Positions 11,701-24,272 of a DNA stretch of 64,000 nt are shown here, piece after piece. Numbering within the stretch: the stretch's first letter is position 1; each line of letters starts with the position of its first letter. A program made the translations under genes and the position numbers. The notes below the pieces were generated by a model, which was given only the letters and a program-made list of their open reading frames with translations, was not told the DNA's origin and ran no database searches. The stretch is from Panulirus ornatus (lineage: Eukaryota > Arthropoda > Malacostraca > Decapoda > Palinuridae). Where the stretch lies: assembly GCF_036320965.1 (NCBI RefSeq), contig NC_092248.1, positions 25,770,820 to 25,834,819 of the forward strand, in the 5' to 3' direction.

Positions 11701-14200
11701 TGTCCTAGTGCTCTCATGTATCAGCAATGTGTTCAAGTGTCCTAGTGCTCTCATGCATCTGCGATGTGTTCAAGTGTCCTAGTCCTCTCATGGATCAGCA
11801 ATGTCTTCAAGTGCCCTAGTGCTCACATGGATCAGCGAGTTGTTCGTGTCTTAGTGCTCTCATAGATCAGCGATGTGTTCAAGAGTCCCACTGCTCTCAT
11901 GGATCGGTCGTTTCTTCGTGTCTTAGTGCTCTCATGCATCACCGATGTGTTCAAGTGTCCTAGTGCTCTCATGGTTCAGTAATGTGTTCAAGTGTCCTAA
12001 TGCTCTCATGCATCAGCGATGTGTTCAAGTCCCCTAATGCTCTCACGGATCAGCGATGTGTTCAAGTGTCCTAGTGCTCTCATGTATCAGCGATGTGTTC
12101 AAGTGTCCTAGTGCTCTCATGGATCAGCAACGTGTTCATGTTCCCTAGTGCTCTCATGGATCAGCGATATGTTCAAGTGTCCTAGTGCTCTCATGAAACA
12201 GCGATGTATTCAAGTGTCTTAGTGCTCTCATGCATCAGCGGTGTGTTCAAGTGTCTTAGTGCTCTCATGGATCGAGAGTTTTTCAGAAGTACTATTGCTC
12301 TCATAGATCAGCGATGTGTTCAAGTGTCCCAGTACTCATGTATCAGCAATCTGTTCAAATATCATAATGTTCTCATGAAACAGCGATGTATTCAAGTGTC
12401 GTAGTGCTCTCATGCATCAGCAGTGTGTTCAATTGTCCTAGTGATCTCATGGATCAGTGAGGAGTTCAAGTGTCCTAGTACACTAATGGATCAGCAATCT
12501 CTTCAAGTGTCCTAGTGCTCTTATGGATCAGCGATATGTTCGTGTCCTAGTACTCTCATGGATCAGTGTTATGTTCAAGTGTCCTCATGCTATCATGGAA
12601 CAGTGATGTGTTCAAGTGTCCCAGTGCTCTCATGGATCAGCAACGTGTTCAAGTGTCCAAGTTCTCTCATAAATCAGCAATGTGTTCGTTTCTTAGTGCT
12701 CTCATGGATCAGTGTTGTGTTCAAGTGTCCTGGTGTTATCATGGAACAGCAATGTGTTCAAGTGTCCTAGTGCTCTCATGGTTCAGCGATATGTTCGAGT
12801 GTCTGATTGCTCTTACAGATCAACGATATGTTCAAGTGTCTTAGTGCTTCCATGGATCAGCGATGTGTTCAAGTGTCCTAGTGCTATCGAGGATCAACAA
12901 TGTGTTCAAGTGTCCTAGTTGTTTTATGGATAAACAATGCGTTTGAATGTCCTAGTGCTGTCATGGATCACCGATGTGTTCAAGTGTCCTAGTGTTCCTA
13001 TGGATCAGCGATGTCTTACTCTTAGTGTTCTCATGCATCAGTGACCTGTTCAAGTGTCCTAGTGCTCTCATGCATCAGCGATGTGTTCAAATGCCCTAGT
13101 ACTCCCATGGATCAGTGATATGTTCAAGTGTCCTAGTGCGCTAATGGATCAGCGATGTGTTCCTGTCCTAATGTTCTCATGGATCAGCGATGTGCTCAAG
13201 TGTTTTAGTGCTCTCATGGATCAGCGATGTGTTCAAGTGTCCTAGTGCTCTCATGCATCAGCGATGTGTTCAAGTGTCCTAGTGATCTCATGGATCAGCG
13301 ATGTGTTCAAGTGTCATAGTGCTTTCATGCATCAGCGATGTGTTTAAGTGTCCCAGTGCTCTCATAGATCAGTAATGTGTTCAAGTGTCCTAGTGCTCTC
13401 ATGGATCAGCGATATCTTCAAGTGTCCTACTGCTCTTATGGATCAGAATCGTGTTCAAGTTCCCTAGAGCTCTCATGGATCAGCGATATGTTCAAGTGTC
13501 CTAGTGCTTTCATGCATCAGCAGTATGTTCAAGTGTCCTAGTGCGCTCATGAATCAGCGATGTGTTCAAGTGCCCTAGTGCTCTCATGGATCAGCGATAT
13601 CTTCAAGTGTCCTAGTGCTCTCATGGATCAGCAACGTGTTCAAGTGTCATCGTGCTCTCATGAATCAGCAATGTGTTCAAGTGTCCTAGTGCTCTCATGC
13701 ATCAGCCATGTGTTCAAGTGTCCTAGTTCTCTCATGCATCAGCAATGTCTTCAAGTGTCCTAGTGCTCTCATGCATCAGCTGTATGTTCAAGTGTCCTTT
13801 TGCTCTCAGGGATCAGCGATGTGTTCAGGTGTCGTAGTGCTCTCATGGATCAGTGATGTGTTCACTTGTCCTAGTGCTCTCAGGGATCAGCGGTGTGTTC
13901 AAGTGTCTTAATGCTCTTGCATCAGCGGTGTGTTCAAGTGTCCTAGTGCTCTCATGGATCAGCGATGTGTTGAAGTGTCTTAGCGCTTTCATGGACCAGA
14001 GTTGCGTTGAAGTGTCCTGGTGTTCTCATGGATCAGCGGTATTTTCAAGTGTCTTAGTGCTCTCATGGATCAGCGATGTGTTTAAGTGACCTAGGGCTTT
14101 CATGGATCAGCGGTGTGTTCAGGTGTCCTAGTGCTCTCATGGATCAGCGATGTGTTTAAGTGACCTAAGGCTCTCATGGATCAGCGTTGTGTACCCAAAC
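8761..14200 (+). repeat. 37-bp satellite array with higher-order structure
   Basis: About 145 tandem units of 37 bp on average. The core reads CCTAGTGCTCTCATGGATCA followed by GCGATGTGTTCAAGTGT. Single units vary by substitutions and by small deletions that drop the 'CAAGTGTC' or 'GTG' part. Distinctive variants recur together, for example the TTGGTTCAGCGATATG units near 8890, 9910 and 10465, which shows larger repeat blocks. Short open frames (60-90 codons) with 'KCPSAL' or 'SSVLVLSW' are by-products of the repeat and not genes. Confidence 0.93.
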
Positions 14201-15560
14201 CTCAATAGATCAGCCTTGTATCCTTGTACCCTCTTGGATCACCGATGTGTTCTACTGTCCTGGTGTCCTCAGGGATCAGCGTTCTCTCCACGTGTTTCAG
14301 TGGCCTTGGATCAGAGTTGTGTCCTAGTGTCCTAGTGGCGCCATACACAGATGTGTTGTCCTAGTGTCCTAGGGCTCTCATAGATCAGCTTTGCGTCCTA
14401 GTGTCCTGGTGCCCACGTGGATCAGTGTTTTGTCCTAGCGTCTTATTGTCCTTTTTCCATCATGGATCAGGATCTTGTCCTAGTTTCCTAGTGCCCCAGA
14501 GATTAACTTTCTTTTCTAGTGTCCTATTGACCCCATAGATCAGCATTGTGTCCGAGTGTCCCATTTCCATCGTGGATCAACGTTGTTTCCTTGTGTCTTA
14601 GTATCATTATGTATCACCGTTCTGCCCTCGTCTCCTAGTGCCCCAGAGATCAGCATTCTGTTCTAGCGTCCCATTGCCCTCATATATTAGTGATGTGTCC
14701 AGTGTCCTATTACCGTAATGGATTAGTTATTTGTCTTAGTGTACTAGTGTCCTCATGGATTGGTTATGTGTCCTAGTGTCCTAGTGCCCTCAAGAATCGC
14801 TGATATGTCCCATTATCCTATTATCCTCAGGGATCAGTCTTATATACTACTATCTTAGTGTCCTCATGGATTAGTGATATGTCGGAGTGTCCTAAAGCCT
14901 TTCAACTATTACTGATGATCCCTGCAGTCCCATTGCCCTTATGTATCAGCGATGTATCCTAGTGTCCTGGTGCCCTCAAGGTCCTAGTGTCCTAGTACCC
15001 CCATGGATTCGTGATGTGTCCAGTGTCCTATTACCGTAATGGATTAGTGATATGTCCTAGTGTCCTAGTGCTCTCGTGGATTAGTGACATGTCTTAGAGT
15101 CCTAGTGTTTTCATGGATCAGTGATATGTTCTACTGCCCTCATGGGTTAACGATGTGTCCTAGTGTCATATTACCTTCATGGATTACTGATATGTCCTAG
15201 TGTCCTAGTGTCCTAGCGTCCTCATGGATTAGTGATGTATCTTAGTGTTCTGTTGCGTTCATTCATTAATGACATGTCTGACTGTCCTATTGCCCTTATG
15301 CATTTGTAAAATGTCCTAGTGTCCTATTTTCTTCATGGATTAGTGATATGTCCTAGTGTCCTCGTGCTTTCATGGATTCGTGATATATCCTAGTGTCCTG
15401 TTTCCCTCATGGAAAAATGATGTGTCCTGCTAAACTATTACCCTCATGGATTAGTGATGTGTCCTAGTGTCCTAGTGCCCTCAAAATTAGTGATATGTTC
15501 TAGTGTCCTAGTGCCCTCATGAATCACTGGTATGTCCTACCGTCCTAGAGCCCTCAAAGA
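14201..15560 (+). repeat. Divergent derivative of the 37-bp satellite
   Basis: The unit changes gradually to one built on GTCCTAGTGTCCTAGTGCCC and TCATGGATTAGTGATATGTC, with variable length of about 36-46 bp. The order of motifs is the same as in the upstream array, so it is probably its older, decayed edge. Confidence 0.8.
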
Positions 15561-15574
15561 GCAGCGTTATATCC

Positions 15575-16040
15575 AACTGGTGATGAGAAAGACTTACGGA
15601 CAATATAACCAGGTAATGAGAAAGACTGATGAACACTATCATCTGCTGCTGAGTAAGACTGATAGACAATATCATCAGGTGCTGAGGAAGACTGATAGAC
15701 AATATCATCTGGTGCTGAGGAAGACTGATAGACAATATCATCTGGTGCTGAGGGAGACTGATAGACAATATCATCTGGTGCTGAGGGAGACTGATAGACA
15801 ATATCATCAGGTACTGAGGAAGACTGATAGACAATATCATCAGGTACTGAGGAAGACTGATAGACAATATCGTCAGGTACTGAGGAAGACTGATAGACAA
15901 TATCATCTGGTACTGAGAAGACTGATAGACAATATCATCAGGTACTGAGGAAGACTGATAGACAATATCATCTGGTACTGAGGAAGACTGATAGACAATA
16001 TCATCAGGTAATGAGGAAGACTGATAGATAATATCAATAG
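15575..16040 (+). repeat. 33-bp tandem repeat
   Basis: About 13 units with core GATAGACAATATCATCAGGT followed by ACTGAGGAAGACT. The unit length is divisible by three, so both strands keep open frames of 138 and 189 codons. No other sign of coding is present. Confidence 0.92.
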
Positions 16041-16307
16041 ATGAGGTATTGATGCCAGAGACAATCTTCTTCCTCATGAACCTCACAGATATTATTCATT
16101 AAAGGAAGTGTCAGACCACAGGTTAAAGTGGTTCAATTACAGAATGATAATAATCTCATTTTTATAATATGAAAAGAATATTGTTCAGAGAAGGAGGCTG
16201 ATGTAGAGCAAGACTACTGTCTCTCGTAGATGTAGTGTCGCTCTGGGAAAGTAAACTGGTTTTCCCATTGCTAGATCGTGTGAGGTTACAGAGTGTGTGT
16301 GTCACAG

Positions 16308-16549
16308 GTACGAGGTGCGTGAGCCGAGCGATGGTCAGTGGGGTGTGGAGAAGACAGATGGTAACTGGACAGGGATAGTTGGTACGCTCCAGTACCACCT
16401 GGCCGATTTTTCCTTGATCATCGCCGTCACACCAGGCCGGCTACAAGTCATGCACTTCTCCTGTATCTACCACCAAGCCTACGTTGCTATATTCTCATTA
16501 AAGCCAGAAACCTTGCCTCAGAATCTGGCCATCATCCGACCATTCACAG
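16308..16549 (+). CDS. Ionotropic receptor exon B: rest of ligand-binding lobe S1
   Basis: Continues the receptor of exon A. The acceptor is CACAG at 16303-16307 and the donor GTGATG at 16550. The first base completes the split Thr codon, and 80 codons follow: YEVREPSDGQWGVEKTDGNW, TGIVGTLQYHLADFSLIIAV, TPGRLQVMHFSCIYHQAYVA, IFSLKPETLPQNLAIIRPFT. In iGluR terms 'ADFSLIIAVTPGR...FS' is the conserved strand with the binding-site Arg position, and here that Arg is kept (TPGR). The usual acidic residue before FS is replaced by His, so classical glutamate binding is not assured. The exon ends with one base (phase 1) that joins the next exon to make Gly of PFTG. Confidence 0.92.
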
Positions 16550-16566
16550 GTGATGCTAACATTTTG

Positions 16567-17905
16567 TTCCATGTACAGTATGAACTCTTCCTGTGATGTA
16601 CAGTATGAACTCTTCCTGTGATGTACAGTATGAACTCTTCCTGTGATGTACAGTATGAACTCTTCCTGTGATGTACAGTATGAACTCTTCCTGTGATGTA
16701 CAGTATGAACTCTTCCTGTGATGTACAGTATGGACTCTTCCTGTGATGTACAGTATGAACTCTTCCTGTGATGTACAGTATGAACTCTTCCTGTGATGTA
16801 CAGTATGAACTCTTCCTGTGATGTACAGTATGAACTCTTCCTGTGATGTACAGTATGAACTCTTCCTGTGATGTACAGTATGAACTCTTCCTGTGATGTA
16901 CAGTATGAACTCTTCCTGTGATGTACAGTATGAACTCTTCCTGTGATGTTCAGTATGAACTCTTCCTCTGGTGTACAGTATGAACTCTTCCTGTGATGTA
17001 CAGTATGAACTCTTCCTGTGATGTACAGTATGAACTCTTCCTCTGGTGTACAGTATGAACTCTTCCTGTGATGTACAGTATGAACTCTTCCTCTGGTGTA
17101 CAGTATGAACTCTTCCTGTGATGTACAGTATGAACTCTTCCTGTGATGTACAGTATGAACTCTTCCTGTGATGTACAGTATGAACTCTTCCTGTGATGTA
17201 CAGTATGAACTCTTCCTGTGATGTACAGTATGAACTCTTCCTGTGATGTTCAGTATGAACTCTTCCTCTGGTGTACAGTATGAACTCTTCCTCTGGTGTA
17301 CAGTATGAACTCTTCCTGTGATGTACAGTATGAACTCTTCCTCTGGTGTACAGTATTAACTCTTCCTCTGGTGTACAGTATGAACTCTTCCTCTGGTGTA
17401 CAGTATGAACACTCCTACTGTGATGTACAGTATGAACTCTTCCTCTGGTGTACAGTATGAATTCTTCCTCTGGTGTACAGTATGAACTCTTCCTCTGGTG
17501 TACAGTATGAACTCTTCCTGTGATGTACAGTATGAACTCTTCCTCTGGTGTACAGTATGAACTCTTCCTCTGGTGTACAGTATGAACTCTTCCTGTGATG
17601 TACAGTATGAACTCTTCCTGTGATGTACAGTATGAACTCTTCCTGTGATGTACAGTATGAACTCTTCCTGTGATGTACAGTATGAACTCTTCCTGTGATG
17701 TACAGTATGAACTCTTCCTGTGATGTACAGTATGAACTCTTCCTGTGATGTACAGTATGAACTCTTCCTGTGATGTACAGTATGAACTCTTCCTGTGATG
17801 TACAGTATGAACTCTTCCTGTGATGTACAGTATGAACTCTTCCTCTGGTGTACAGTATGAACTCTTCCTGTGATGTACAGTATGAACTCTTCCTCTGGTG
17901 TACAC
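16567..17905 (+). repeat. 25-bp satellite array a
   Basis: About 53 highly similar units with core ATGTACAGTATGAACTCTTC plus CTGTG, or CTCTG with GTGTACAG in a variant. The array starts about 17 bp after the exon B splice donor. The - strand has no stop codon in any frame of the unit, which yields a 453-codon spurious frame. Confidence 0.95.
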
Positions 17906-18072
17906 GGTAGTGCACACAGGCGGGGTGGCCAGAGTGTCGTATGATGGTAGTGAAGCTATTCCTTGAGAGGTACGTCACGTCCTCCAGGGAATCTAATGTG
18001 TTGTTGACCTGGTTGTTGTCCTCGTCAGGTTACGTATCTAATCAGGTGACTTACAACAAATTAATTCTAGTA

Positions 18073-18547
18073 TAGACAGGTTGATGTGATTCTCATGGTA
18101 TAGACAGGTTCATGTGATTCTCATGGTATAGACAGGTTGATGTGATTCTCATGGTATAGACAGGTTCATGTGATTCTCATGGTATAGACAGGTTCATGTG
18201 ATTCTCATGGTATAGACAGGTTCATGTGATTCTCATGGTACAGACAGGTTCATGTGATTCTCACGGTACAGACAGGTTCATGTGATTCTCATGGTACAGA
18301 CAGGTTCATGTGATTCTCATGGTACAGACAGGTTCATGTGATTCTCATGGTACAGACAGGTTCATGTGATTCTCATGGTACAGACAGGTTCATGTGATTC
18401 TCATGGTACAGACAGGTTCATGTGATTCTCATGGTACAGACAGGTTCATGTGATTCTCATGGTACAGACAGGTTCATGTGATTCTCATGGTACAGACAGG
18501 TTCATGTGATTCTCATGATACAGACAGGTTCATGTGATTCTCATGGT
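18073..18547 (+). repeat. 28-bp tandem repeat
   Basis: About 17 units with core AGGTTCATGTGATTCTCATG plus GTACAGAC. The first units carry GTATAGAC and two carry TTGATG. It ends abruptly at 18547. Confidence 0.95.
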
Positions 18548-18607
18548 TCATGAGTGTTGAAGTAAGGTTAACTATCATCCCTCACCTTCTCCCATCATCA
18601 CAAGTTT

Positions 18608-18733
<126 letters not shown>

Positions 18734-18749
18734 GTATTTTGTCCCTTTT

Positions 18750-20408
18750 CTACATCACTCATCACCTGGCCTCTACATCACTCATCACCTGGCCTCTCTA
18801 CATCACCCATCAACCAACCTCTCCATATCACTTTTCAACTGGCCTCTCTATATCACTCATCACCAGCCTATCTACTTCACTCATCATGTGGTCTCTATCC
18901 ATTACTCACCACGTGGCCTTTGGACACCACTCATCACGTGGCCTTTCTACATCAATCATCACCTGGCCTCTCTACATCACTCATCACCTGGCCTCTCTAC
19001 ATCACTCATCACCTGGCCTCTCTACATCACTCATCACCTGGCCTCTCTACATCACTCATCACTTGGCCTCTACATCACTCATCACCTGCCGTCTCTTCAT
19101 CACTCATCACCCGGCTGCCCTTCATCACTCATCATCTGGCCTCTCTACATTATTCATTACTCTCACCTCTCTACATCACCTTTTCTTTCTATCACTCAAT
19201 ACCTCGGGTCTCTGCATCACTCATCACTTAGCCTCCTTATATAACTCATCACCTGACCTCTCTACATCACTCATCACTTTCCCCTACACCTGGCCTCTCT
19301 ACATTATTCATCAGCTGGCCACTTCACTTCATTCGTCAGCTGGCCACTGTACATCACACATCAGCTGGCCACTGCACATTACTCATCATCTGGCCACTGT
19401 ACATCACTCATCATCTGGCCACTGTACATCACTCATCAGCTGGCCACTGTACATCATTCATCAGCTGGGCACTGTACATCACTCATCATCTGGCCACTGT
19501 ACATCACTCATCAGCTGGCCACTATACATCACTCATCAGCTGGGCACTGTACATCACTCATCAGCTGGCCACTGTACATCATTCATCAGCTGGGCACTGT
19601 ACATCACTCATCAGCTGGCCACTATACATCACTCATCAGCTGGGCACTGTACATCACTCATCATCTGGCCACTGTACATCACTCATCATCTGGCCACTGT
19701 ACATCACTCATCAGCTGGCCACTGTACATCATTCATCAGCTGGGCACTGTACATCACTCATCATCTGGCCACTGTACATCACTCATCAGCTGGCCACTAT
19801 ACATCACTCATCAGCTGGGCACTGTACATCACTCATCAGCTGGCCACTGTACATCATTCATCAGCTGGGAACTGTACATCACTCATCAGCTGGGCACTGT
19901 ACATCACTCATCAGCTGGGCACTGTACATCACTCATCAGCTGGCCACTGTACATCACTCATCAGCTGGGCACTGTACATCATTCATCAGTTGGTCACTGT
20001 ACATCACTCATCAGCTGGCCACTGTACATCATTCATCAGCTGGGCACTGTACATCACTCATCAGCTGGGCACTGTACATCACTCATCAGCTGGGCACTGT
20101 ACATCACTCATCAGCTGGCCACTGTACATCACTCATCAGCTGGCCACTGTACATCACTCATCAGCTGGGCACTGTACATCACTCATCAGCTGGCCACTGT
20201 ACATCACTCATCAGCTGGGCACTGTACATCATTCATCAGTTGGTCACTGTACATCACTCATCAGCTGGCCACTGTACATCATTCATCAGCTGGGCACTGT
20301 ACATCACTCATCAGCTGGGCACTGTACATCACTCATCAGCTGGGCACTGTACATCACTCATCAGCTGGCCACTGTACATCACTCATCAGCTGGCCACTGT
20401 ACATCAAT
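18750..20408 (+). repeat. 25-bp satellite array b, two subfamilies
   Basis: Up to about 19300 the unit is CTCTCTACATCACTCATCAC plus CTGGC. From about 19300 it is ACATCACTCATCAGCTGGCC plus ACTGT with a GGGCACTGT variant. Both are 25 bp and share the CATCACTCATCA core, so they are one family. The second half shows a longer repeat pattern of mixed GGCC and GGGC units. The + strand is stop-free in all frames, giving a 639-codon frame (18550-20469) that I do not regard as a gene. Confidence 0.94.
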
Positions 20409-20690
20409 CATGAAGAAGTCTTTATCAGCACAACTGGTCGGTTGTAACGTGAACAGCAAGATGTGTTGACAATGTTGGATCAACCTATTTATATTTCCCA
20501 TGCTCCTTCTAACTACCAATTGTTCCAGTTTTTGAGACAAGATTGGGAAAGTCTAATGTGCCATATCTCCCTCCACTACTTCATTATATTAAACTGATAA
20601 CCTGAACATTTTCTTGTAATCATCACCTGATGTGTTGCTCTCATAATAAACACCCTAACATTCATAGACATAAAGACTTGGTAATGTTTT
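20409..20690. other. Unassigned intron sequence
   Basis: Non-repetitive within the window, with no coding or RNA signal seen. Confidence 0.5.
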
Positions 20691-23600
20691 GTAATATTTT
20701 CTAATGATTAGTAATGTTTGGTAATGTGTGGTAACATTTGGAAATGATTGGTAATGTTTGGTAACACCTGGTAATGATTGGTAATGTGGTAACATTTGGA
20801 AATGATTGGTAATGTTTGGTAACACCTGGTAATGATTGGTAATGTGTGGTAACATTTGGAAATGATTGGTAACATTGGTAACATTTGGTAATGATTGGTA
20901 ATGTTTGGTAGCATTTGGTTATGATTGGTAATGTTTGGTAACATTTGGTTATGATTGGTAATGTTTGGTAACATTTGGTTACATTTGGAAATTATTGATA
21001 TTGTTTGGTAACATTTGGTAATGATCGGTAATGTTTGATAACGTTTGGTAACATCTGGTAAAGTCTGATAATGTTTGGTAACATTGTTATTGATTGATAA
21101 TGTTTGGTAACATTTGATAATGATCGGAAATGTTTGGTAATGTTTGGTAACATCTGGTAGTATTTGGTAATGTTTGGTAACATTTGTTAATGATTGGTAT
21201 TGTTTGGTAGCATTGGCAATGATCGGTAATATTTGGTAATATTTGGTAACATTTGGTAATGATCGGTAATGTTTGGTAACGTTTGGTAATTATCGGTAAT
21301 GTTTTGTAATTTTTGATAATGTTTTGTAAATTTTAGTAACATTTGGTAATGACTGGTAATGTTTGGTAACATTTGGTAATGTTTAGTAATGTTTGATGAT
21401 GTTTGGTAATATTTGGTAATAATTGGTAATACTTAGTAACATTTGGCAATATTGGTAATGTTTGGTAATGTTTAGTACATTTGGTAATGATTGGTAATGT
21501 TTGGTAATGTTTAGTAACGTTTGGTAATGTTTGGCAATGTTTGGCAATGTTCAGTAACATTTGGTAATGATCGGTAATGTATGCTAATGTTTGGTAGCAT
21601 CTGGTAATGTTCGGTAATGTTTTGTAACATTTGTTAATGATTGGTAATACTTGGTAACATTTGGTAATGATCGGTAACGTTTGGTAATGTTTGGTAACAT
21701 CTGGTAATATTTGGTAATGTTTGGTAACATTTGTTAATGATTGGTAATGTTTGGTAACATTTGGTAATGATCGGTAATGTTTGGTAATGTTTGGTAACAG
21801 CTAGTAATGATTGGTAATGTTTGGTAATATTTGATGATGTTTAGTAATATTCAGTAATGGTTGATAATGTTTGATGATGTTTGGTATTGATTAGTAATGT
21901 TTAGCAATGCTTATTATCATTTGGTAGTGATTGGGAATGTTTGGTAATGTCTAGTATCATTTGGTAGTGATTGGTAATGTTTCGTAATGTTTGTTAATGT
22001 TTGGTAATATTTGGTAATGTTTAGTAATTGTTAGCAGCATTTGGTAATTATTAGTAATGTTTGTTAATGTTTAGTACCATTTAGTGGTGATTAGTAATGT
22101 ATGTGGGTGGGTTGGGTCATTCTTTCGTCTGTTTCCTTGCGCTACCTCGCTAACGCGGGAGGCAGCGACAAAGTATAATAAAAAGTAACGTTTGGTAATG
22201 TTTAGTAACATTGGTAATGATTGGTAATGTTTGGTAATGATTGGCGATGTTTGCATTGATTAGTAATGTTTGCTAATGTTTAGTAATATTTGGTAATGTT
22301 TTGTAACATTTGGTAGTATTTGATAATGTTTGGTAATGTTCAGTAACATTTGGTAATGCTTGCTAATTTTTGGCAACGTTCGGTGATTTTCATAATGATT
22401 AGTAATGTTTGGTAATGTTTGATGATATTTGGTAATATTCAGTAATGTTTGGTAATGTTTGGTAAAATTTGGTAATGATTAGTAATGTTTGGTAATGTTT
22501 AGTAACATTTGGTAATGATTAGTAATGTTTGGTAATGTTTAGTAAAATTTGGCAATATTGGTAATGTTTGGTAATGTTTAGTAACATTTGGTAATGAATG
22601 ACAATGTTTGGTAATGTCTATCAATGTTTAGTAATGATTGGTGATGTTTGGTAATGCTTAGCAATGTTTGGTAATGCTTGGTAACGTTTACTAACATTTG
22701 CTATTGATTAGTAGTGTTTGGTAATATCTAGTAATATTTGGTAATGTTTAGTAACATCTGGTAATGATTGGTAATGCTTAGTAGCATTTGGTTAATGATT
22801 GGTAATGTCTGGTAATGCTTAGTAATGTTTGGTAATGATTGCTGATGTTTTGTAATGTTTAGTGATGTTTGGTAATGTATCGTAACATTTTGTAATTATT
22901 GGTAGTGTTTGGTGATATTTAGTAATGTTTGGTAGTGTTTAGTAACATTTGGTAATAAATGACAATGTTTGGTAATATTTAGTAATGTTTGGTAATGTTT
23001 AGTAACGTTTGGTAATGATTAGTAATGTTTTGTAATATCTAGTAATGTTTGGTAATGTTTAGTAACGTTTGGTAGTAATTGGTAATGTTTAGTAACATTT
23101 GGTAATGATTGTTAATGTTCGGTAATATTTAGTAATGTCTGGTAATATTTAGTAACATTTCGTAACGATTGGTAATGTTTGGTAATATCTAGTGATGTTT
23201 GGTGTGGTGTTTGGTAATATTTGGTAATGTTGGGTATTGGTAATTTTTGGTAGTTAGGTAATATTTGGTATCATTTGGTAATATTTGGTACTGTTAGGTA
23301 ATATTTCGTAATGTTTGGTAATGTTTGGCATCATTTGGTAATATTTGGTATTATTTGGTAATATTTTGTAATGTTTGGTAATGTTTGGCATCATTTGATA
23401 ATATTTGGTAATATTTGGAATCATTTAGTAATATTTGGTATTATTTGGTAATACTTGGTCTCATTTGGTATCATTTGGTAATATTTGGAAATACTTGGTA
23501 TCATCTGGTAATGTTTGGTAGTATTTGGTATCATTTGGTAATGTTTGGTAATATTTGGAAATATTTGGTATCATTTGTTCATATTTGGCATCATTTGGCA

Positions 23601-24260
23601 TTATTTGGTATCATTTGGTAATGTTTGATGATATTTGGTATCATTTGGTAATGTTTGGTAGTATTTGGTAATATTTGGTATCATCTGGTAATGTTTGGTA
23701 ATATTTGGTATCATTTGGTAATGTTTGGTGATGTTTGGTAATGTTTTGTAATATCTGGTAATGTCTGGTAATGTTTGGTAATGTGTGGTAATGTGTGGTA
23801 ATATTTGGTAATGTCTGATAATGTTTGATAATGTGTGTTAATAATTGGTATTGTTTCATAATATTTGGTAATGTTTAGGATTATTTGGTAATGTGTGGTA
23901 ATATTTGGTAATGTTTGATAATGATTGATTATGTGTGGTAATATTTGGGATTGGTAATATTTGGTATTGTTTGGTAATATTTGGTAATGTGTGGTAATAT
24001 TTGGTAATGTGTGGTAATATTTGGTATTGTTTGGTAATATTTGGTAATGTTTGGTAATATTTGGCTATGTTTGGTAATATTTGGCTATGTTTGGTAATAT
24101 TTGGTATTCTTTGGTAATATTTGGTAATGTTTGATAACGTTTGATGATGTGTGGATATTTGGTATTGTTTGATAATATTTGGTAATGTTTGGTAGTAATT
24201 GGTAATGTGTGGTGATACTTGGTAATTACCAAATACCACAAATTACCACATTACCAAGTA
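20690..24260 (+). repeat. 10-bp satellite (TTTGGTAATG family)
   Basis: About 3.6 kb built on the decamer TTTGGTAATG and relatives (TTTGGTAACA, ATTGGTAATG, TTTAGTAATG, TTTGGTATCA). The unit composition drifts from AACATTT-rich on the left, through TTAGTAA, to ATATTTGG-rich on the right. The last 40 bases (about 24226-24260) switch to the opposite orientation (TTACCAAA), so a hairpin is possible there. A small LINE tail sits inside at about 22105-22187. Confidence 0.93.
22105..22187 (+). mobile_element. Very short LINE 3' tail inserted in the satellite
   Basis: It contains GTTGGGTCATTCTTTCGTCT, then TTCCTTGCGCTACCTCGC and CGGGAGGCAGCGACAAAG, followed by TATAATAAAAA. These are the last roughly 80 bases of the LINE family, i.e. 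an extremely 5'-truncated insertion. Confidence 0.8.
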
Positions 24261-24272
24261 TTACCAAAATGT
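24261..24272 (+). other. Target-site duplication, left
   Basis: TTACCAAAATGT lies immediately before the poly-T of the reversed LINE. The same 12 bases flank its other end at 26257-26268. The last T merges with the tail, so 11 bases are unambiguous. Confidence 0.8.

Noticed and set aside
8789..14335. Many short frames with SSVLVLSW and KCPSALMDQ as a gene family
   Set aside because: They recur at the 37-bp satellite period in all frames.
15517..16086. Minus-strand 189-codon frame with ILSISLPQY repeats
   Set aside because: Translation of the 33-bp tandem repeat.
16556..17978. Long minus-strand frame with EEFILYITGRVHTVHHRK repeats as a repeat protein
   Set aside because: It is the translation of a 25-bp satellite that has no stop on that strand; no start context, no splice link, and the pattern follows the DNA period, not a protein one.
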